DNA of 41,083 bases from Oleispira sp. (GCA_016765295.1 JAESQF010000036.1:89737-130819); one strand, 5' to 3'. Positions 15,725 to 24,274 are shown, counted from the first letter of the stretch. The notes: generated from the sequence alone by a model not told the origin. Numbers and translations: made by a program.

Positions 15725-16777
15725 ATGAGTCACCTTAATACCTTATTTCACTCTGCAGACCTTGGGGCAAACCTAACTCTGAAGAACCGCATCATCATGG
15801 CGCCATTAACGCGCTCAATGGCTGATGACGATCTAGTGCCTACTGAAGCGATGGCTGCATACTATGGTCGACGCGCCGATGCGGGCTTGATCATTAGTGA
15901 GGCAACGTTAATTTCGCAAGATGGCCAAGGCTATCCTAATACCCCAGGGCTTTATACACAGGCTCAAATTGATGGTTGGAAAAATGTAACCCAGCGGGTG
16001 CACCAAAATGGCGGTAAGATTTTTGCACAGATTTGGCATACTGGCCGCGTTTCTCACTCCATTTACCATAATGGTGAATTGCCTATGGCGCCGTCAGCCG
16101 TTCCTATCGTCGGTCATGGTCATGTGCCACGCACCGAGAATTTAGAATACGAAACTCCGCGAGTAATGACGGTTGATGACATAAAGCGAGTACAAAATCA
16201 GTTCGCTATCGCGGCAAAAAATGCCATTGAAGCAGGATTTGATGGTGTCGAAATTCACGGTGCTAATAGCTATCTGATAGATGAGTTTCTGCATTGGGAT
16301 ACCAACCGCCGTGAAGACGAATACGGTGGCACAGTAGAAAACATGGCGAGATTTTTGTTTGAGACTATCGAACAAATAAAAGCCGTTATTCCAGAAGGTA
16401 AAATTGGTCTGCGTCTTTCTCCTCAAGCCTATGTCAATTTAGAGCACGATGAACGTGATAAACAGGTTTTTGATTATCTACTGCCTTTGCTTAATAAATA
16501 CGATTTAGCGTACGTTCATACGGGTATGTTTTTCGATGCACCTTACGAGCATTTAGAAGGGACAGTGACTCAGTATATTCGTAAACATTATCGCGGTACG
16601 GTAATCGCTTCGGGTGGCTACAGTGCTGAAACAGGGGCAACTATTATTGAGAATGGTGATGCCGATTTGATTGCGATTGGCCGACCTTTTATTGCCAACC
16701 CGGATTATGTGGAAAAGGTGAAGCTGGAAGAAGAATTGGTAGAATACAATAATGACATGCTTAATGAGCTTTTCTAA
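15725..16777 (+). CDS. nemA: Old yellow enzyme-family ene-reductase (NemA type)
   Basis: The 350-residue FMN protein is a TIM-barrel ene-reductase. It shows MAPLTR (25-30), AQIWHTGR (101-108), the flavin/substrate pair H178-G-A-N181, FLHWDTNRREDEYGG, GLRLSP and the C-terminal GRPFIANPD phosphate-binding turn. The family reduces activated C=C bonds, nitrate esters, N-ethylmaleimide and nitroaromatics with NADPH, usually as an electrophile-stress response. AGGAG lies just before the ATG. The divergent LysR gene is its likely regulator, and a strong terminator follows. Confidence 0.92.
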   Translation: MSHLNTLFHSADLGANLTLKNRIIMAPLTRSMADDDLVPTEAMAAYYGRRADAGLIISEATLISQDGQGYPNTPGLYTQAQIDGWKNVTQRVHQNGGKIFAQIWHTGRVSHSIYHNGELPMAPSAVPIVGHGHVPRTENLEYETPRVMTVDDIKRVQNQFAIAAKNAIEAGFDGVEIHGANSYLIDEFLHWDTNRREDEYGGTVENMARFLFETIEQIKAVIPEGKIGLRLSPQAYVNLEHDERDKQVFDYLLPLLNKYDLAYVHTGMFFDAPYEHLEGTVTQYIRKHYRGTVIASGGYSAETGATIIENGDADLIAIGRPFIANPDYVEKVKLEEELVEYNNDMLNELF

Positions 16778-16807
16778 GCCTGTAATTAAGCACTAAGATA
16801 AAGTAAT

Positions 16808-16843
16808 AAAAAAGGCAGCCTACCCAAGTAGACTGCCTTTTTT
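16808..16843. terminator. Strong bidirectional terminator between nemA and the VOC gene
   Basis: aaaaaaggcag (16808-16818) pairs with ctgcctttttt (16833-16843); the stem continues inward for four more pairs after one mismatch to a ccaa loop. Both strands end in a run of six T, so it should stop both converging genes. Confidence 0.92.
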
Positions 16844-16851
16844 GTATCTAA

Positions 16852-17538
16852 TTACCAATGTAAAATAAGCGAAAGGTCCGGCCTTAAGTCTTCACTTAAG
16901 CCACATGTCTTCTTATCAAAAGTAACTTCCATTAAATGCTCGTCGCCACATTCAATAGTTAAGCCATCTGATTGGCTTGCTATCAGCAACTCTGGCGATA
17001 ACGATTCCACTGGCACATGAATATGCACATTACTAATAGACTTGAACTTGCCTTTTTCACTGACTAGATCAACTTGTTTTTCTAGCGGATCCATAAAAGG
17101 AATGTAGATACAAAGAGGCTCTATCAAATTTTCAGAATTACTGCCCACATGAAATGCCATAGGTGCAGGAAAATAATCGGGCTGATAGCTCCAGCCATTA
17201 AAAGGCATTTTTAGGTCGCTACTCTCTTTGGTACTCTCGCTGGTACTGGCTTTGCGATTAAAGATCAGGCCAAAAGGCGAAGCTGAATCAGCCCCTAAAG
17301 CATTAGCTGAGCGCTCAGGAAACCTTAAACCCTTTGCAGGGCCAGTATTGGCTTCTTCCTCATCACGTAGCCACAATAGTTCCAGCTTACTATTCGAGAA
17401 GCTGAAACAACGGTTCGATGTACCTTGCCCTAGATGATCTCGACTAAAGCTCTCTTCCAGCCCGAGTTCAACCAGCAGGCTCGCAACTTTTGCTTCTGGT
17501 TCAACAATGATGAAAAAGTGATCTAGTGCTAACTTCAT
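16852..17538 (-). CDS. VOC/glyoxalase-like protein
   Basis: The 228-residue protein begins MKLALDHFFIIVEP, the typical first strand of VOC-superfamily folds, followed by a EEGLEESFSRDHLGQGTSNRCFSF-like region and KLELLWLRDEEEA. In the second half, PAPMAFHVG and SNVHIHVP provide further strands and His residues. Such proteins bind a metal and act on small metabolites, or act in resistance. No member-specific residues allow a substrate call. It is convergent with nemA and upstream are two gene remnants. Confidence 0.7.
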   Translation of the reverse strand: MKLALDHFFIIVEPEAKVASLLVELGLEESFSRDHLGQGTSNRCFSFSNSKLELLWLRDEEEANTGPAKGLRFPERSANALGADSASPFGLIFNRKASTSESTKESSDLKMPFNGWSYQPDYFPAPMAFHVGSNSENLIEPLCIYIPFMDPLEKQVDLVSEKGKFKSISNVHIHVPVESLSPELLIASQSDGLTIECGDEHLMEVTFDKKTCGLSEDLRPDLSLILHW

Positions 17539-17592
17539 GATGATTCCTTAATTCCTATTAATCAAAGAGACAAATACTCTTCTTTAATTATC

Positions 17593-17718
17593 TTATCGAT
17601 TTCCAAAAACATCACCATTGCTCAGCATGAGTACATTGTCGGCATAATATTTTTCACACAACTCAAGCACCTGGCCCGTGGTATTCAGTTCAATAAAATC
17701 GTCGATTAATTTTTTCAT
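17593..17718 (-). pseudogene. N-terminal remnant of a SnoaL/NTF2-like protein
   Basis: From the ATG at 17718 the minus strand encodes 41 residues: a helix KKLIDDFIELNTTGQ, then VLELCEKYYADNVLM and LSNGDVFGNR before a stop. That order is the opening helix and 'yaddvvm...G' segment of SnoaL/NTF2-like folds, which normally continue for about 80 more residues. AAGGA lies upstream. Its ATG overlaps the TGA of the frame at 17715-17855 (ATGA). I read it as a gene truncated at its 3' side. Confidence 0.5.
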
Positions 17719-17855
17719 GGTTCAAGCCCCATCCTTAGAAAGGTATCTTGCCATACTTCGTCTTCGATTTGTCTATCACCCTTACTAATAATTTTAATGA
17801 CAAAGCCTACTGACCTATCATAAACTGCAGCACGCTGAAGGTGGCAATATTTGTT
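17715..17855 (-). pseudogene. 3' end remnant of an unidentified gene
   Basis: A 46-codon open frame without a start codon ends in TGA at 17715-17717, overlapping the ATG of the SnoaL remnant as ATGA. It reads through VYDRSVGFVIKIISKGDRQ and VWQDTFLRMGLEP. The 4-base overlap is typical of an operon, so this is likely the tail of a gene whose front was lost. Family not recognised. The promoter and start region of the lipoprotein gene at 17874 lies next to it. Confidence 0.4.
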
Positions 17856-17873
17856 TTATAGGATGTTTTACAA

Positions 17874-19283
17874 ATGAATCATATTTATTCCGTTATATTC
17901 ATATTTCTGTTATCTGCTTGTGGTAGTGATAGCAAAGATTCTGTTAATGACGATCAAGGCCCGACCTTAAATGCCCTCAATCTTCAGCCAATCACTGCAT
18001 CGGAAGGCATTTTCAGTGGTCGCTTAGGTGAAATCACTTCTTTTGAAAAAATAGTTCAACTCAATAACGATCGCTTACTTATTTTAGGCGAGACCTCTGT
18101 GCTTGCTGAAAATGGAAAACTAGATGGCTTTTTCGCCATTACTAATAAGCAAGGTAGTGTCTATTCTTTAGATAACAATAGTGGCGGTTATATCGATGCT
18201 TGCGTGCATCCTTCCGGTGAATATTCATTAGGTGTTCTTTTATATACTGAGAGCCAATCACATCAGGTTGAAATACAACGCTACTCTGCCGGTGGCCAAT
18301 TACTTTATTCCGCGCCAATGCTTGCCACGACGTTAGAGCAAAAATATCTAATCCCATTTTCTCAAGAAGAATGGCTAACATCACCTTTCGAAATAGTTGA
18401 GAACCCTAATACAAACATTGATCAACGATATCACCAGAATTCTGTTTCATGGGGACGTTTTGGTGCAGTGACATTCAATTGTGAGCAAGAAGAATTATTA
18501 GTCGCCTTTAATAACGATGGCCAGAAACTGGCAAAATACGGTATTGATCTCACGTTTCAGTGGGAGCAAGTAGTTTCTATTTATTATTGGGATAATAGTG
18601 ATCGTGGAGCGGGTACGGCACAAATATCTCATAGTCAGGATGGCGATATTTTTATCGTTGATACTTTAACAACCAATGCGATTCCTGCTTACAATCATCG
18701 ATTCGAGAGTACTATTGCTCAGGTCGAAAATACCCGCCAGACAACCAGTCATATTTTATTTAAACACCTAGATTCCCAAGGTAACCTCATAGAGGAACGT
18801 TTAATATCCAGTATCCATTCTCACTTTTTAAAAGACATCGCGCTGTATAACCATCAATTATTCGTTGGCAGTATCGGTCATATCACGAAATCTGATGAAC
18901 CAAATAATACTCGTGAATTGGATATTAGCTTGATCAATATCAATACCTTTGATTACACCTATAGCCAAGAGTGGCATGACCTAAATAAAGAAGATTGGCT
19001 GAATGGTCTAGCACTTGACGGTGATAGTCTTTATCTTTTTGGTCATACTGGCGGTTCCCAAGTAGATTCTAATAGTTGGGTTTCTGATACTGAGGCCTTT
19101 TACGCTAAATACGATATTGAGCAGCAATCGTTAACAGCGGCGACTACGATCAAGACTGGCCGTTCTAGTGAAATTAAAGATCTCATCGTCTCTGAAGGAA
19201 AGGTAACAGCGGTAGGTGTATCGAATGCTCCCCTTACACACACTTCCGATATTAGCCGCCAGGCATTATTTATATCTCAGTGA
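17874..19283 (+). CDS. Lipoprotein of unknown function, beta-propeller-like repeats
   Basis: The 469-residue protein has a signal peptide with lipobox LSAC and the lipidated cysteine near residue 16, followed by a short Asp/Ser linker. The mature part is made of many short beta-strand blocks with recurring patterns such as LLILGETSVL, YSLGVLLYTES, GDIFIVDTL, LFVGSIGHI and SLYLFGHTGG, suggesting a beta-propeller. No catalytic motif is seen. It is exported and probably anchored to the outer membrane. Decayed genes flank it on both sides. Confidence 0.6.
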   Translation: MNHIYSVIFIFLLSACGSDSKDSVNDDQGPTLNALNLQPITASEGIFSGRLGEITSFEKIVQLNNDRLLILGETSVLAENGKLDGFFAITNKQGSVYSLDNNSGGYIDACVHPSGEYSLGVLLYTESQSHQVEIQRYSAGGQLLYSAPMLATTLEQKYLIPFSQEEWLTSPFEIVENPNTNIDQRYHQNSVSWGRFGAVTFNCEQEELLVAFNNDGQKLAKYGIDLTFQWEQVVSIYYWDNSDRGAGTAQISHSQDGDIFIVDTLTTNAIPAYNHRFESTIAQVENTRQTTSHILFKHLDSQGNLIEERLISSIHSHFLKDIALYNHQLFVGSIGHITKSDEPNNTRELDISLININTFDYTYSQEWHDLNKEDWLNGLALDGDSLYLFGHTGGSQVDSNSWVSDTEAFYAKYDIEQQSLTAATTIKTGRSSEIKDLIVSEGKVTAVGVSNAPLTHTSDISRQALFISQ

Positions 19284-19289
19284 TATTGA

Positions 19290-19498
19290 GCGCAACCAGG
19301 GCATTGGCTTCATTCCTGATTTTGTATGTCGTGAGGCTTTAGAGAAGGTGAAGTGGTCGAAGTATTAGCGCAAGCCAAAAAAACACACCTTACTCTTTAT
19401 GCTCTGTACCCTGCGCGACATTTGGTCGCCTGCTAAACTAGTGCATTGAATTTCTTGAGCAATGGTTTGCAGAAAAAGTTAAAGAGATAGAGAAATAA
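19290..19498 (+). pseudogene. C-terminal remnant of a LysR-type regulator, frameshifted
   Basis: Three reading frames in succession spell the end of a LysR effector domain: NQGIGFIPDFVCREALE, then (after a one-base shift) GEVVEVLAQ...LTLYALYPARHLV, then (another shift) CIEFLEQWFAEKVKEIEK and a stop at 19496-19498. The order and spacing match LysR proteins, where 'GiallP' is followed by 'G.Lv.vL', 'lyavyP.rr' and 'fidfL...f'. The HTH and most of the effector domain are absent, so this is a relic. It abuts the stop codon of the lipoprotein gene. Confidence 0.8.
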
Positions 19499-19508
19499 AA
19501 AGAATGAT

Positions 19509-20279
19509 TCATTTAGATTGACGAAAATGCGTAGGCACTTCATGAGTAATGAGTATCTGCCAAAACTTGCCATTGCCCTTTAATATTTCTAAACCTTTAT
19601 TGAACTGCTTTGTTATTTCTTCACTATTGGGATAGCTTCTTGAAATGAGCAAGTGACTCTCTTGAACATCGAAGGGTTTGTCTAAATATTTAATAATTTT
19701 TATTTTTGAAGGCATGTGCTCTCGAATTAAGCCATTGCCTGTTAATTCATCAATAATCGTAAAGTCTATTCTCTGGGTCGCTAGTTTCCTTAAATTTTGC
19801 ATATCATTTTTAACCAGTTCAGGACTCACTCCTGACTCTTCTAATGCTGAAATATACCAAAAGCCTAAAATACCACCGATGTTATAACCTTGAAAGTCGC
19901 TAAGTTCTGACCATTCAAAGCCTTCTGGAAAATTTTCTGTATTATAGAACCAGCGATTAAACATAGGTAATATGGGGTCGGAGAAATCATATATTTCCTG
20001 CCGTTCCTTTGTTTTAAAATAAGGTGCAGCGGCAAATACAAGCCCTTTATCCAACTCTCTCTGACCACGCTTCCATGGATAAAATTTGAAGGTGACTTTT
20101 AAATCCACTTCATTAAAAGCCTGCTGAATAATCTCTAACATTACCCCTGAACCACCATTTTTAGATGACGTATAGGGCTCATAATCATTTGTGACAATGA
20201 CAATAGAATTTTCTGAATAGCTCAATACAGTACAAAATAATATACTGACGGCTAGTAAACATTGATTGAATATTTTCAC
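19509..20279 (-). CDS. Periplasmic solute-binding protein, family 3 (orphan)
   Basis: A signal peptide (cleavage near residue 21-23) precedes a two-lobed extracellular solute-binding domain of the type used for amino acids: VTNDYEPYTSSKNGGSGVMLEIIQQAF, then KFYPWKRGQRELDKG and FSDPILPMFNRWFYNTE. The 256-residue length is normal. The KGxxxxAxPYFKTKER block matches family-3 binding proteins related to sensor or transport proteins. No permease or ATPase lies nearby, so it either serves a distant transporter or acts as a sensor. The gene is divergent from cysC. Confidence 0.8.
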   Translation of the reverse strand: MKIFNQCLLAVSILFCTVLSYSENSIVIVTNDYEPYTSSKNGGSGVMLEIIQQAFNEVDLKVTFKFYPWKRGQRELDKGLVFAAAPYFKTKERQEIYDFSDPILPMFNRWFYNTENFPEGFEWSELSDFQGYNIGGILGFWYISALEESGVSPELVKNDMQNLRKLATQRIDFTIIDELTGNGLIREHMPSKIKIIKYLDKPFDVQESHLLISRSYPNSEEITKQFNKGLEILKGNGKFWQILITHEVPTHFRQSK

Positions 20280-20469
20280 TAAAAAGCACCTTACAGACCC
20301 TAACTAAGTGTAGCCCTAAATCGTAACAGGCTACCCTCGGTTAGATAATTATTTACAATATGCTAATAGCCCCCTCGTATTCAGTTCATAAGGGTATAAA
20401 GCTAGATTTTTTATAACTACATCTTATACTTAGCTCGAATAACAAACTTTCCCTACAAGCGATGCATTT

Positions 20470-21003
20470 ATGAACAAGCAAAAACCTTGTGTAATCTGGT
20501 TTACCGGTTATAGCGGTGCAGGGAAATCAAGCCTAGCGCTTGAAGTTGAAAAACTACTGATACAGCAAGGTCAGCAAACCTCTAGTTTAGATGGGGACAT
20601 CGTGCGTAATGGGCTTTGCCAAGACCTGAGTTTTAGTAAGCAAGATCGAGAAGAGAACATACGCCGTATAGGCTATGTTGCACATCAAATGGTAGACGCT
20701 GGCTTAATTGTACTGTGTGCTTTCATCTCCCCCTTTCGTGATGGCCGCGACAAGGTACGTGCCTTATTTAAAGAAGGTGAGTTCATTGAAGTATTTGTTG
20801 ATACGCCATTAGATATTTGCGAGCAGCGTGATGTGAAAGGCTTGTATAAAAAAGCCAGAAGCGGAAAAATTACAGAATTTACCGGTATCGACTCCCCTTA
20901 CGAAAAACCTCTAGCACCTGAAGTTCATATTAAAAACGTATCAGGGCACGACATAGAGGAATCAGCTCAGCTTGTTATGAACTATCTTAGTAATAAAACT
21001 TAA
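20470..21003 (+). CDS. cysC: Adenylyl-sulfate (APS) kinase CysC, solitary
   Basis: The 177-residue protein shows the complete APS-kinase pattern: P-loop GYSGAGKSS (13-21), [41 protein letters not shown], then [14 protein letters not shown] and the lid [11 protein letters not shown]. It phosphorylates APS to PAPS in the cytoplasm. Unusually no cysN, cysD or cysH neighbours it; solitary CysC genes occur with sulfation or sulfolipid pathways or elsewhere in the genome of organisms with split sulfate genes. Length is slightly below the usual 195-200 residues, the N-terminus being short. Confidence 0.93.
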   Translation: MNKQKPCVIWFTGYSGAGKSSLALEVEKLLIQQGQQTSSLDGDIVRNGLCQDLSFSKQDREENIRRIGYVAHQMVDAGLIVLCAFISPFRDGRDKVRALFKEGEFIEVFVDTPLDICEQRDVKGLYKKARSGKITEFTGIDSPYEKPLAPEVHIKNVSGHDIEESAQLVMNYLSNKT

Positions 21004-21006
21004 TTA

Positions 21007-21570
21007 TTATCGAGTGAAATTCCCTAAAGGAAGGGTAAACAAGAAGCGAACTTGCGCATCATCTGCATGGATAAAAGCATTTAAACTAACTCCCAAGCCT
21101 ACATATTTCCCGAAAGCTGCAGAAGCTTGCAGAGGAATACCCAGCCTAGTTCCTTCATGAAAGTCACATTCGTAAGTACTACCTAAAAAACTCGGCTCGA
21201 TTTCTTTACAATTTTTAGTCCAGCTCCCCGAGCCAATACCAAGACCTAAGCCAACATCCGTATAGCCCCAAGAATATGCAGAAGACCACAATCTAGACAC
21301 CGCGAATACTTTAAGCATAGGATCTACTTCTTTATTCGTTTCACCATTGATAATAGTTACCTCAAACATCGCAGGCGGATAATACGCCCCAGCTTCAAGC
21401 GCCCAGCCAGTATTCCCATCCACCATTTTAAGTTGTAGATTAAACGCGCCGTAGCCCGAGCCTACCTGCACCCAGGTACGATCATATTCAGCAAAAGAAG
21501 GTGCACAAAAGGAAATGAAAAATACAGCGGTAATGTTTGCTATCTTCCTAATATCATTTGAAAAATCCAT
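21007..21570 (-). CDS. Exported beta-barrel-like protein of unknown function
   Basis: The 187-residue protein starts with a signal peptide (cleavage after SFA near residue 27). The mature part alternates polar and hydrophobic residues with Gly and aromatics, such as WVQVGSGYGAFNLQ, YTDVGLGLGIGSGSW and LGIPLQASAAFGKYVGLG, and ends VRFLFTLPLGNFTR, a pattern seen in small outer-membrane barrels. One cysteine pair (C in NCKEI and YECDF) could form a disulfide. I do not recognise a named family. It is convergent with cysC. Confidence 0.55.
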   Translation of the reverse strand: MDFSNDIRKIANITAVFFISFCAPSFAEYDRTWVQVGSGYGAFNLQLKMVDGNTGWALEAGAYYPPAMFEVTIINGETNKEVDPMLKVFAVSRLWSSAYSWGYTDVGLGLGIGSGSWTKNCKEIEPSFLGSTYECDFHEGTRLGIPLQASAAFGKYVGLGVSLNAFIHADDAQVRFLFTLPLGNFTR

Positions 21571-21623
21571 TTTGTTTTATAACTCGATACTTGTTAGCTT
21601 TAACATTATTTTTGTGCAAATGT

Positions 21624-21657
21624 GATTAACTAATCAATAAAAAGTGATTAGTTAATC
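21624..21657. repeat. 13-bp perfect inverted repeat after the M48-pilin gene
   Basis: gattaactaatca (21624-21636) and tgattagttaatc (21645-21657) are exact reverse complements with an eight-base loop. It lies just 3' of the M48-pilin gene and upstream of the barrel gene. There is no adjacent T-run on the minus strand, so it may be a terminator, a protein site, or both. Confidence 0.65.
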
Positions 21658-21668
21658 TACTTTTATTG

Positions 21669-22880
21669 CTATCGACAATCTTGTGGCAGATTCTTTTCTT
21701 CTACATTCGTACCGTAACAAATCCAGCTTAAATCGCCCTCAATAACTTCTGGTTCAAGAACAATATATTGCTCTTCACCATCACTATTAATCCCAACCGT
21801 TACACCGATAATACCATCGCTATAAATGCCTATTTCATAGCCGCTTTGATCATCCATAATCGTAGCTTCGTCGAAACCTAAGGATTGCATAGATTCAGGC
21901 CATTGATTGGTATCAATAACGTATTCTGTCACCTTTACTTTAATACTTTCTGCCGTGTTATATGACGTTGAGTAATGAGCCTTTGTTATATAATCTTGAT
22001 AAGCAGGAACAGCAACCGCTGCCAAAATACCTATGATCGCAATAGTAATTAATAACGACCCAGCTCCACCAGAGCCGCCACCAATTCGAGGAATAAAGGC
22101 AGCCAAGAACCACGCAAAAGCATGACGCCTTGGATGCTTAACCTTTTCATCACGCTTCATCGCAACAGCAGCAGCCATACGCTTGGTTAGCCAAGGATAA
22201 TCCGCAGTTAACTCATTAAAAGACATCCAAAAACCACGGGTATCAGCCACTTGCTTTAAATATGCATCAATATTGATGGTTTTCCAACGCGAGTCCCCTG
22301 CGGCGATGGCTGCTATTGCCGCTTTAATATCGTCTTCTGATTCACAACAAGCAACACCATAACGATCACAGGTGTACTCTTCTGAACGTCGTAAAGCAGC
22401 ACCTAATAAAGGAAATACGGATGCAGGCATTAAAAAGCTGCTCCAGGATAAGTGCTTTCTATGAATATGGCCGAGTTCATGACCAATATAAAAATCAATC
22501 GCATTAGGCTGGTCTTCTAGGGCATCAACTACATCGGTAAACAATACAACGAAATGTCTACCGAGGAACTTGGTAGCCAAGGCATTAAAGAAATCGGTTC
22601 TTAACAAGTAAGCTTCTGGAACTTCCTTTAACCCAACCTTCTCACAACCTTTAACGAGCTTTTCATATAAATCTGGATATTGATCGGCACTGATTTTTAC
22701 TCCAGAGCCTTTTAAATGAGATATAAATCCAGAATGAGCAAATAGGAAAAAAACATAACCTAAAAGTAGATAAATAAGTAAGATACCAAAGGTGCCCACT
22801 AATAGAGCAAGCCAGAAAATCGCGGCGATTAAAGCAGAGATAATGAAAAGAGGCTTTTCATTTTTATAGATAAGGTTCAA
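21669..22880 (-). CDS. M48-type metallopeptidase fused to a type IV pilin-like domain
   Basis: The 403-residue protein begins with two membrane helices (about 12-50). An M48-like zinc peptidase follows, with H134-E-L-G-H138 and the third ligand block E168-Y-T-C-D172. After the catalytic domain, a positively charged stretch leads to Gly/Ser-rich RIGGGSGGAGS and then a pilin-type hydrophobic helix GILAAVAVPAYQDY (about 284-297). The C-terminal 100 residues resemble a PilA/DUF-like globular head with cysteines at C388 region and near the end. The pilin helix lacks the usual Glu5 and the motif GFTLIE is absent. The protein is probably a membrane protease with a pilin-like periplasmic head. It neighbours a small cysteine-rich protein. 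Confidence 0.82.
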   Translation of the reverse strand: MNLIYKNEKPLFIISALIAAIFWLALLVGTFGILLIYLLLGYVFFLFAHSGFISHLKGSGVKISADQYPDLYEKLVKGCEKVGLKEVPEAYLLRTDFFNALATKFLGRHFVVLFTDVVDALEDQPNAIDFYIGHELGHIHRKHLSWSSFLMPASVFPLLGAALRRSEEYTCDRYGVACCESEDDIKAAIAAIAAGDSRWKTINIDAYLKQVADTRGFWMSFNELTADYPWLTKRMAAAVAMKRDEKVKHPRRHAFAWFLAAFIPRIGGGSGGAGSLLITIAIIGILAAVAVPAYQDYITKAHYSTSYNTAESIKVKVTEYVIDTNQWPESMQSLGFDEATIMDDQSGYEIGIYSDGIIGVTVGINSDGEEQYIVLEPEVIEGDLSWICYGTNVEEKNLPQDCR

Positions 22881-22989
22881 GTATAAATCCTTTTATGTTG
22901 GTAATAAAAATACCAACAGGATATTACTTGTAACTATTATTTAAATCAACAACCGTTAAAGGATGTAACTAGTTAAGCCACATCTATAA

Positions 22990-23421
22990 CTAAGGCACAT
23001 CAATACAATTAAACGAATCAGGTTTTATTTGCTGATCTTTATCGAGCTCATATTTCAAAAAGCGGGTACTGCATTCATTAGATTGCCAAGGCTTACAGTC
23101 AGTAACCGATAATGAACAGACATTATCGATGCAATCAAAAGATTGACGATTACTTACAGAGGTCAAATTAGCGCTCATTATTGAAGCAATCACATCACCT
23201 ACCGTAGGCTTTAGTCCTGTTAGATGAATATCAGAGCAATTATAATACTCAGCCTGTATTGGCATGTGGCTATAACACTGTAAAAGCGCAAGCTGCTCAC
23301 TGACAGGCTGAGCACTTGCTGTTATTAAATCAGTTGAATTAGAGTAGGTGCCAGCCCAAACAGCCAGCCCACCAATTAACACACCAGCTTGTACACCAAT
23401 AATAACTTTAAGATAAGGCAT
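22990..23421 (-). CDS. Small membrane-anchored cysteine-rich protein
   Basis: The 143-residue protein has one N-terminal hydrophobic segment (about 4-24, possibly an uncleaved signal anchor) followed by a periplasmic part with several cysteines: CYSHM, YYNCSD, FDCIDNVCSL, DCKPW, NECSTR and FNCIDVP. Even-number Cys pairs suggest disulfides. It lies just upstream of the M48-pilin gene in the same direction, 109 bases away, so a functional partnership is possible. Family not recognised. Confidence 0.5.
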   Translation of the reverse strand: MPYLKVIIGVQAGVLIGGLAVWAGTYSNSTDLITASAQPVSEQLALLQCYSHMPIQAEYYNCSDIHLTGLKPTVGDVIASIMSANLTSVSNRQSFDCIDNVCSLSVTDCKPWQSNECSTRFLKYELDKDQQIKPDSFNCIDVP

Positions 23422-23436
23422 TATCGAATCAACCCC

Positions 23437-23455
23437 ACATAGAATTTTTCTATGT
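23437..23455. repeat. Small inverted repeat between CBS and cysteine-rich genes
   Basis: acatagaa (23437-23444) and ttctatgt (23448-23455) are perfect reverse complements around ttt. Position after the CBS gene suits a weak terminator, but no T-run follows on the minus strand. Confidence 0.45.
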
Positions 23456-23485
23456 CTATGATTAACCGATACGAAAAAAGTTCAA

Positions 23486-24019
23486 TTATTGAGCAGTTTT
23501 GGCCGATTTGTCGACTGTTCTAGGGAGCTTACGCAAAATATCCAAAGCTGAAACAATACCCACGATTTTCTCATCTTCAGTAACAAATACCCGATGAATA
23601 TCATTCTCGATCATAGTTGCAGAGGCATCACTAAGATTGCTATCGGTTCTTACACTAATCACTTGCTGCGCCATTATTTGATGCACAGTACAACTGGTTT
23701 GAGAGTTCTTACTCCAGTTGATTAAATCTGCTCGGCTAGCGATATCAATACCGGTACTATCGCGGTAGCAACGCCTTAGGGCTTCACTTTTTGTATCCTC
23801 ATCAGAATTTTCAAAACGGAATATATCCGATACGCTAACGACGCCAACCAATTCGTGATCAGAAGCAATCACTGGCGCACCACTGATCTCGTTCTTGAGA
23901 AAGAACTCGGCTAAGCGCTGAATAGTCCAGCCTTCATAAACACAAAGAACATCCTTGCTCATTAGTTCTGAAACACCGTAGTTCTTAATTTCGATCTTGC
24001 TGACTGAAGTAGGGTTCAT
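23486..24019 (-). CDS. CBS-domain pair protein
   Basis: The 177-residue protein is built of two CBS motifs. The first (about 15-75) has VSELMSKDVLCVYEGWTIQRLAEFFLKNEISGAPVI, described by its MSKDV and SGAPV cores, and LVGVVSVSDIFRF. The second (about 108-170) has VHQIMAQQVISV, MIENDIHRVFV and IVGIVSALDILRKLP. CBS pairs bind adenosyl nucleotides such as AMP or NADH and tune other proteins. Length is short, so it acts as a stand-alone sensor. The gene is divergent from the GTPase-module operon and shares an intergenic region with a perfect FNR-type site. Confidence 0.88.
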   Translation of the reverse strand: MNPTSVSKIEIKNYGVSELMSKDVLCVYEGWTIQRLAEFFLKNEISGAPVIASDHELVGVVSVSDIFRFENSDEDTKSEALRRCYRDSTGIDIASRADLINWSKNSQTSCTVHQIMAQQVISVRTDSNLSDASATMIENDIHRVFVTEDEKIVGIVSALDILRKLPRTVDKSAKTAQ

Positions 24020-24174
24020 TTGGCTTACCTGCTAATTAGATATAGATACCTATTAACTTTAGTCTCTAGTTGAGGGTTTTGCTTATCAGTTAAGAGATTA
24101 AAATAAAATCAATAATCATCATTATTAAATACGAAGAACATCCATTAATTAGTATCACATTAACTAGCGCCACC

Positions 24175-24188
24175 TTGATCTAGATCAA
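24175..24188. promoter_or_regulatory. Perfect FNR/ANR-type palindrome TTGATCTAGATCAA
   Basis: TTGAT-CTAG-ATCAA matches the FNR/ANR consensus TTGAT-N4-ATCAA with no mismatch. Its centre is 93 bases before the GTG start of the operon at 24275 and 163 bases before the CBS gene start. Either or both could be regulated by low oxygen; I could not place -10 and -35 elements confidently. Confidence 0.75.
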
Positions 24189-24274
24189 TAAATTGAACAA
24201 CTAATCAGAACCACTTCCAGATAATAGTAATTATCATTTGCCAGCCAATAAAATTCCCCTATCATCGCCGTTTT

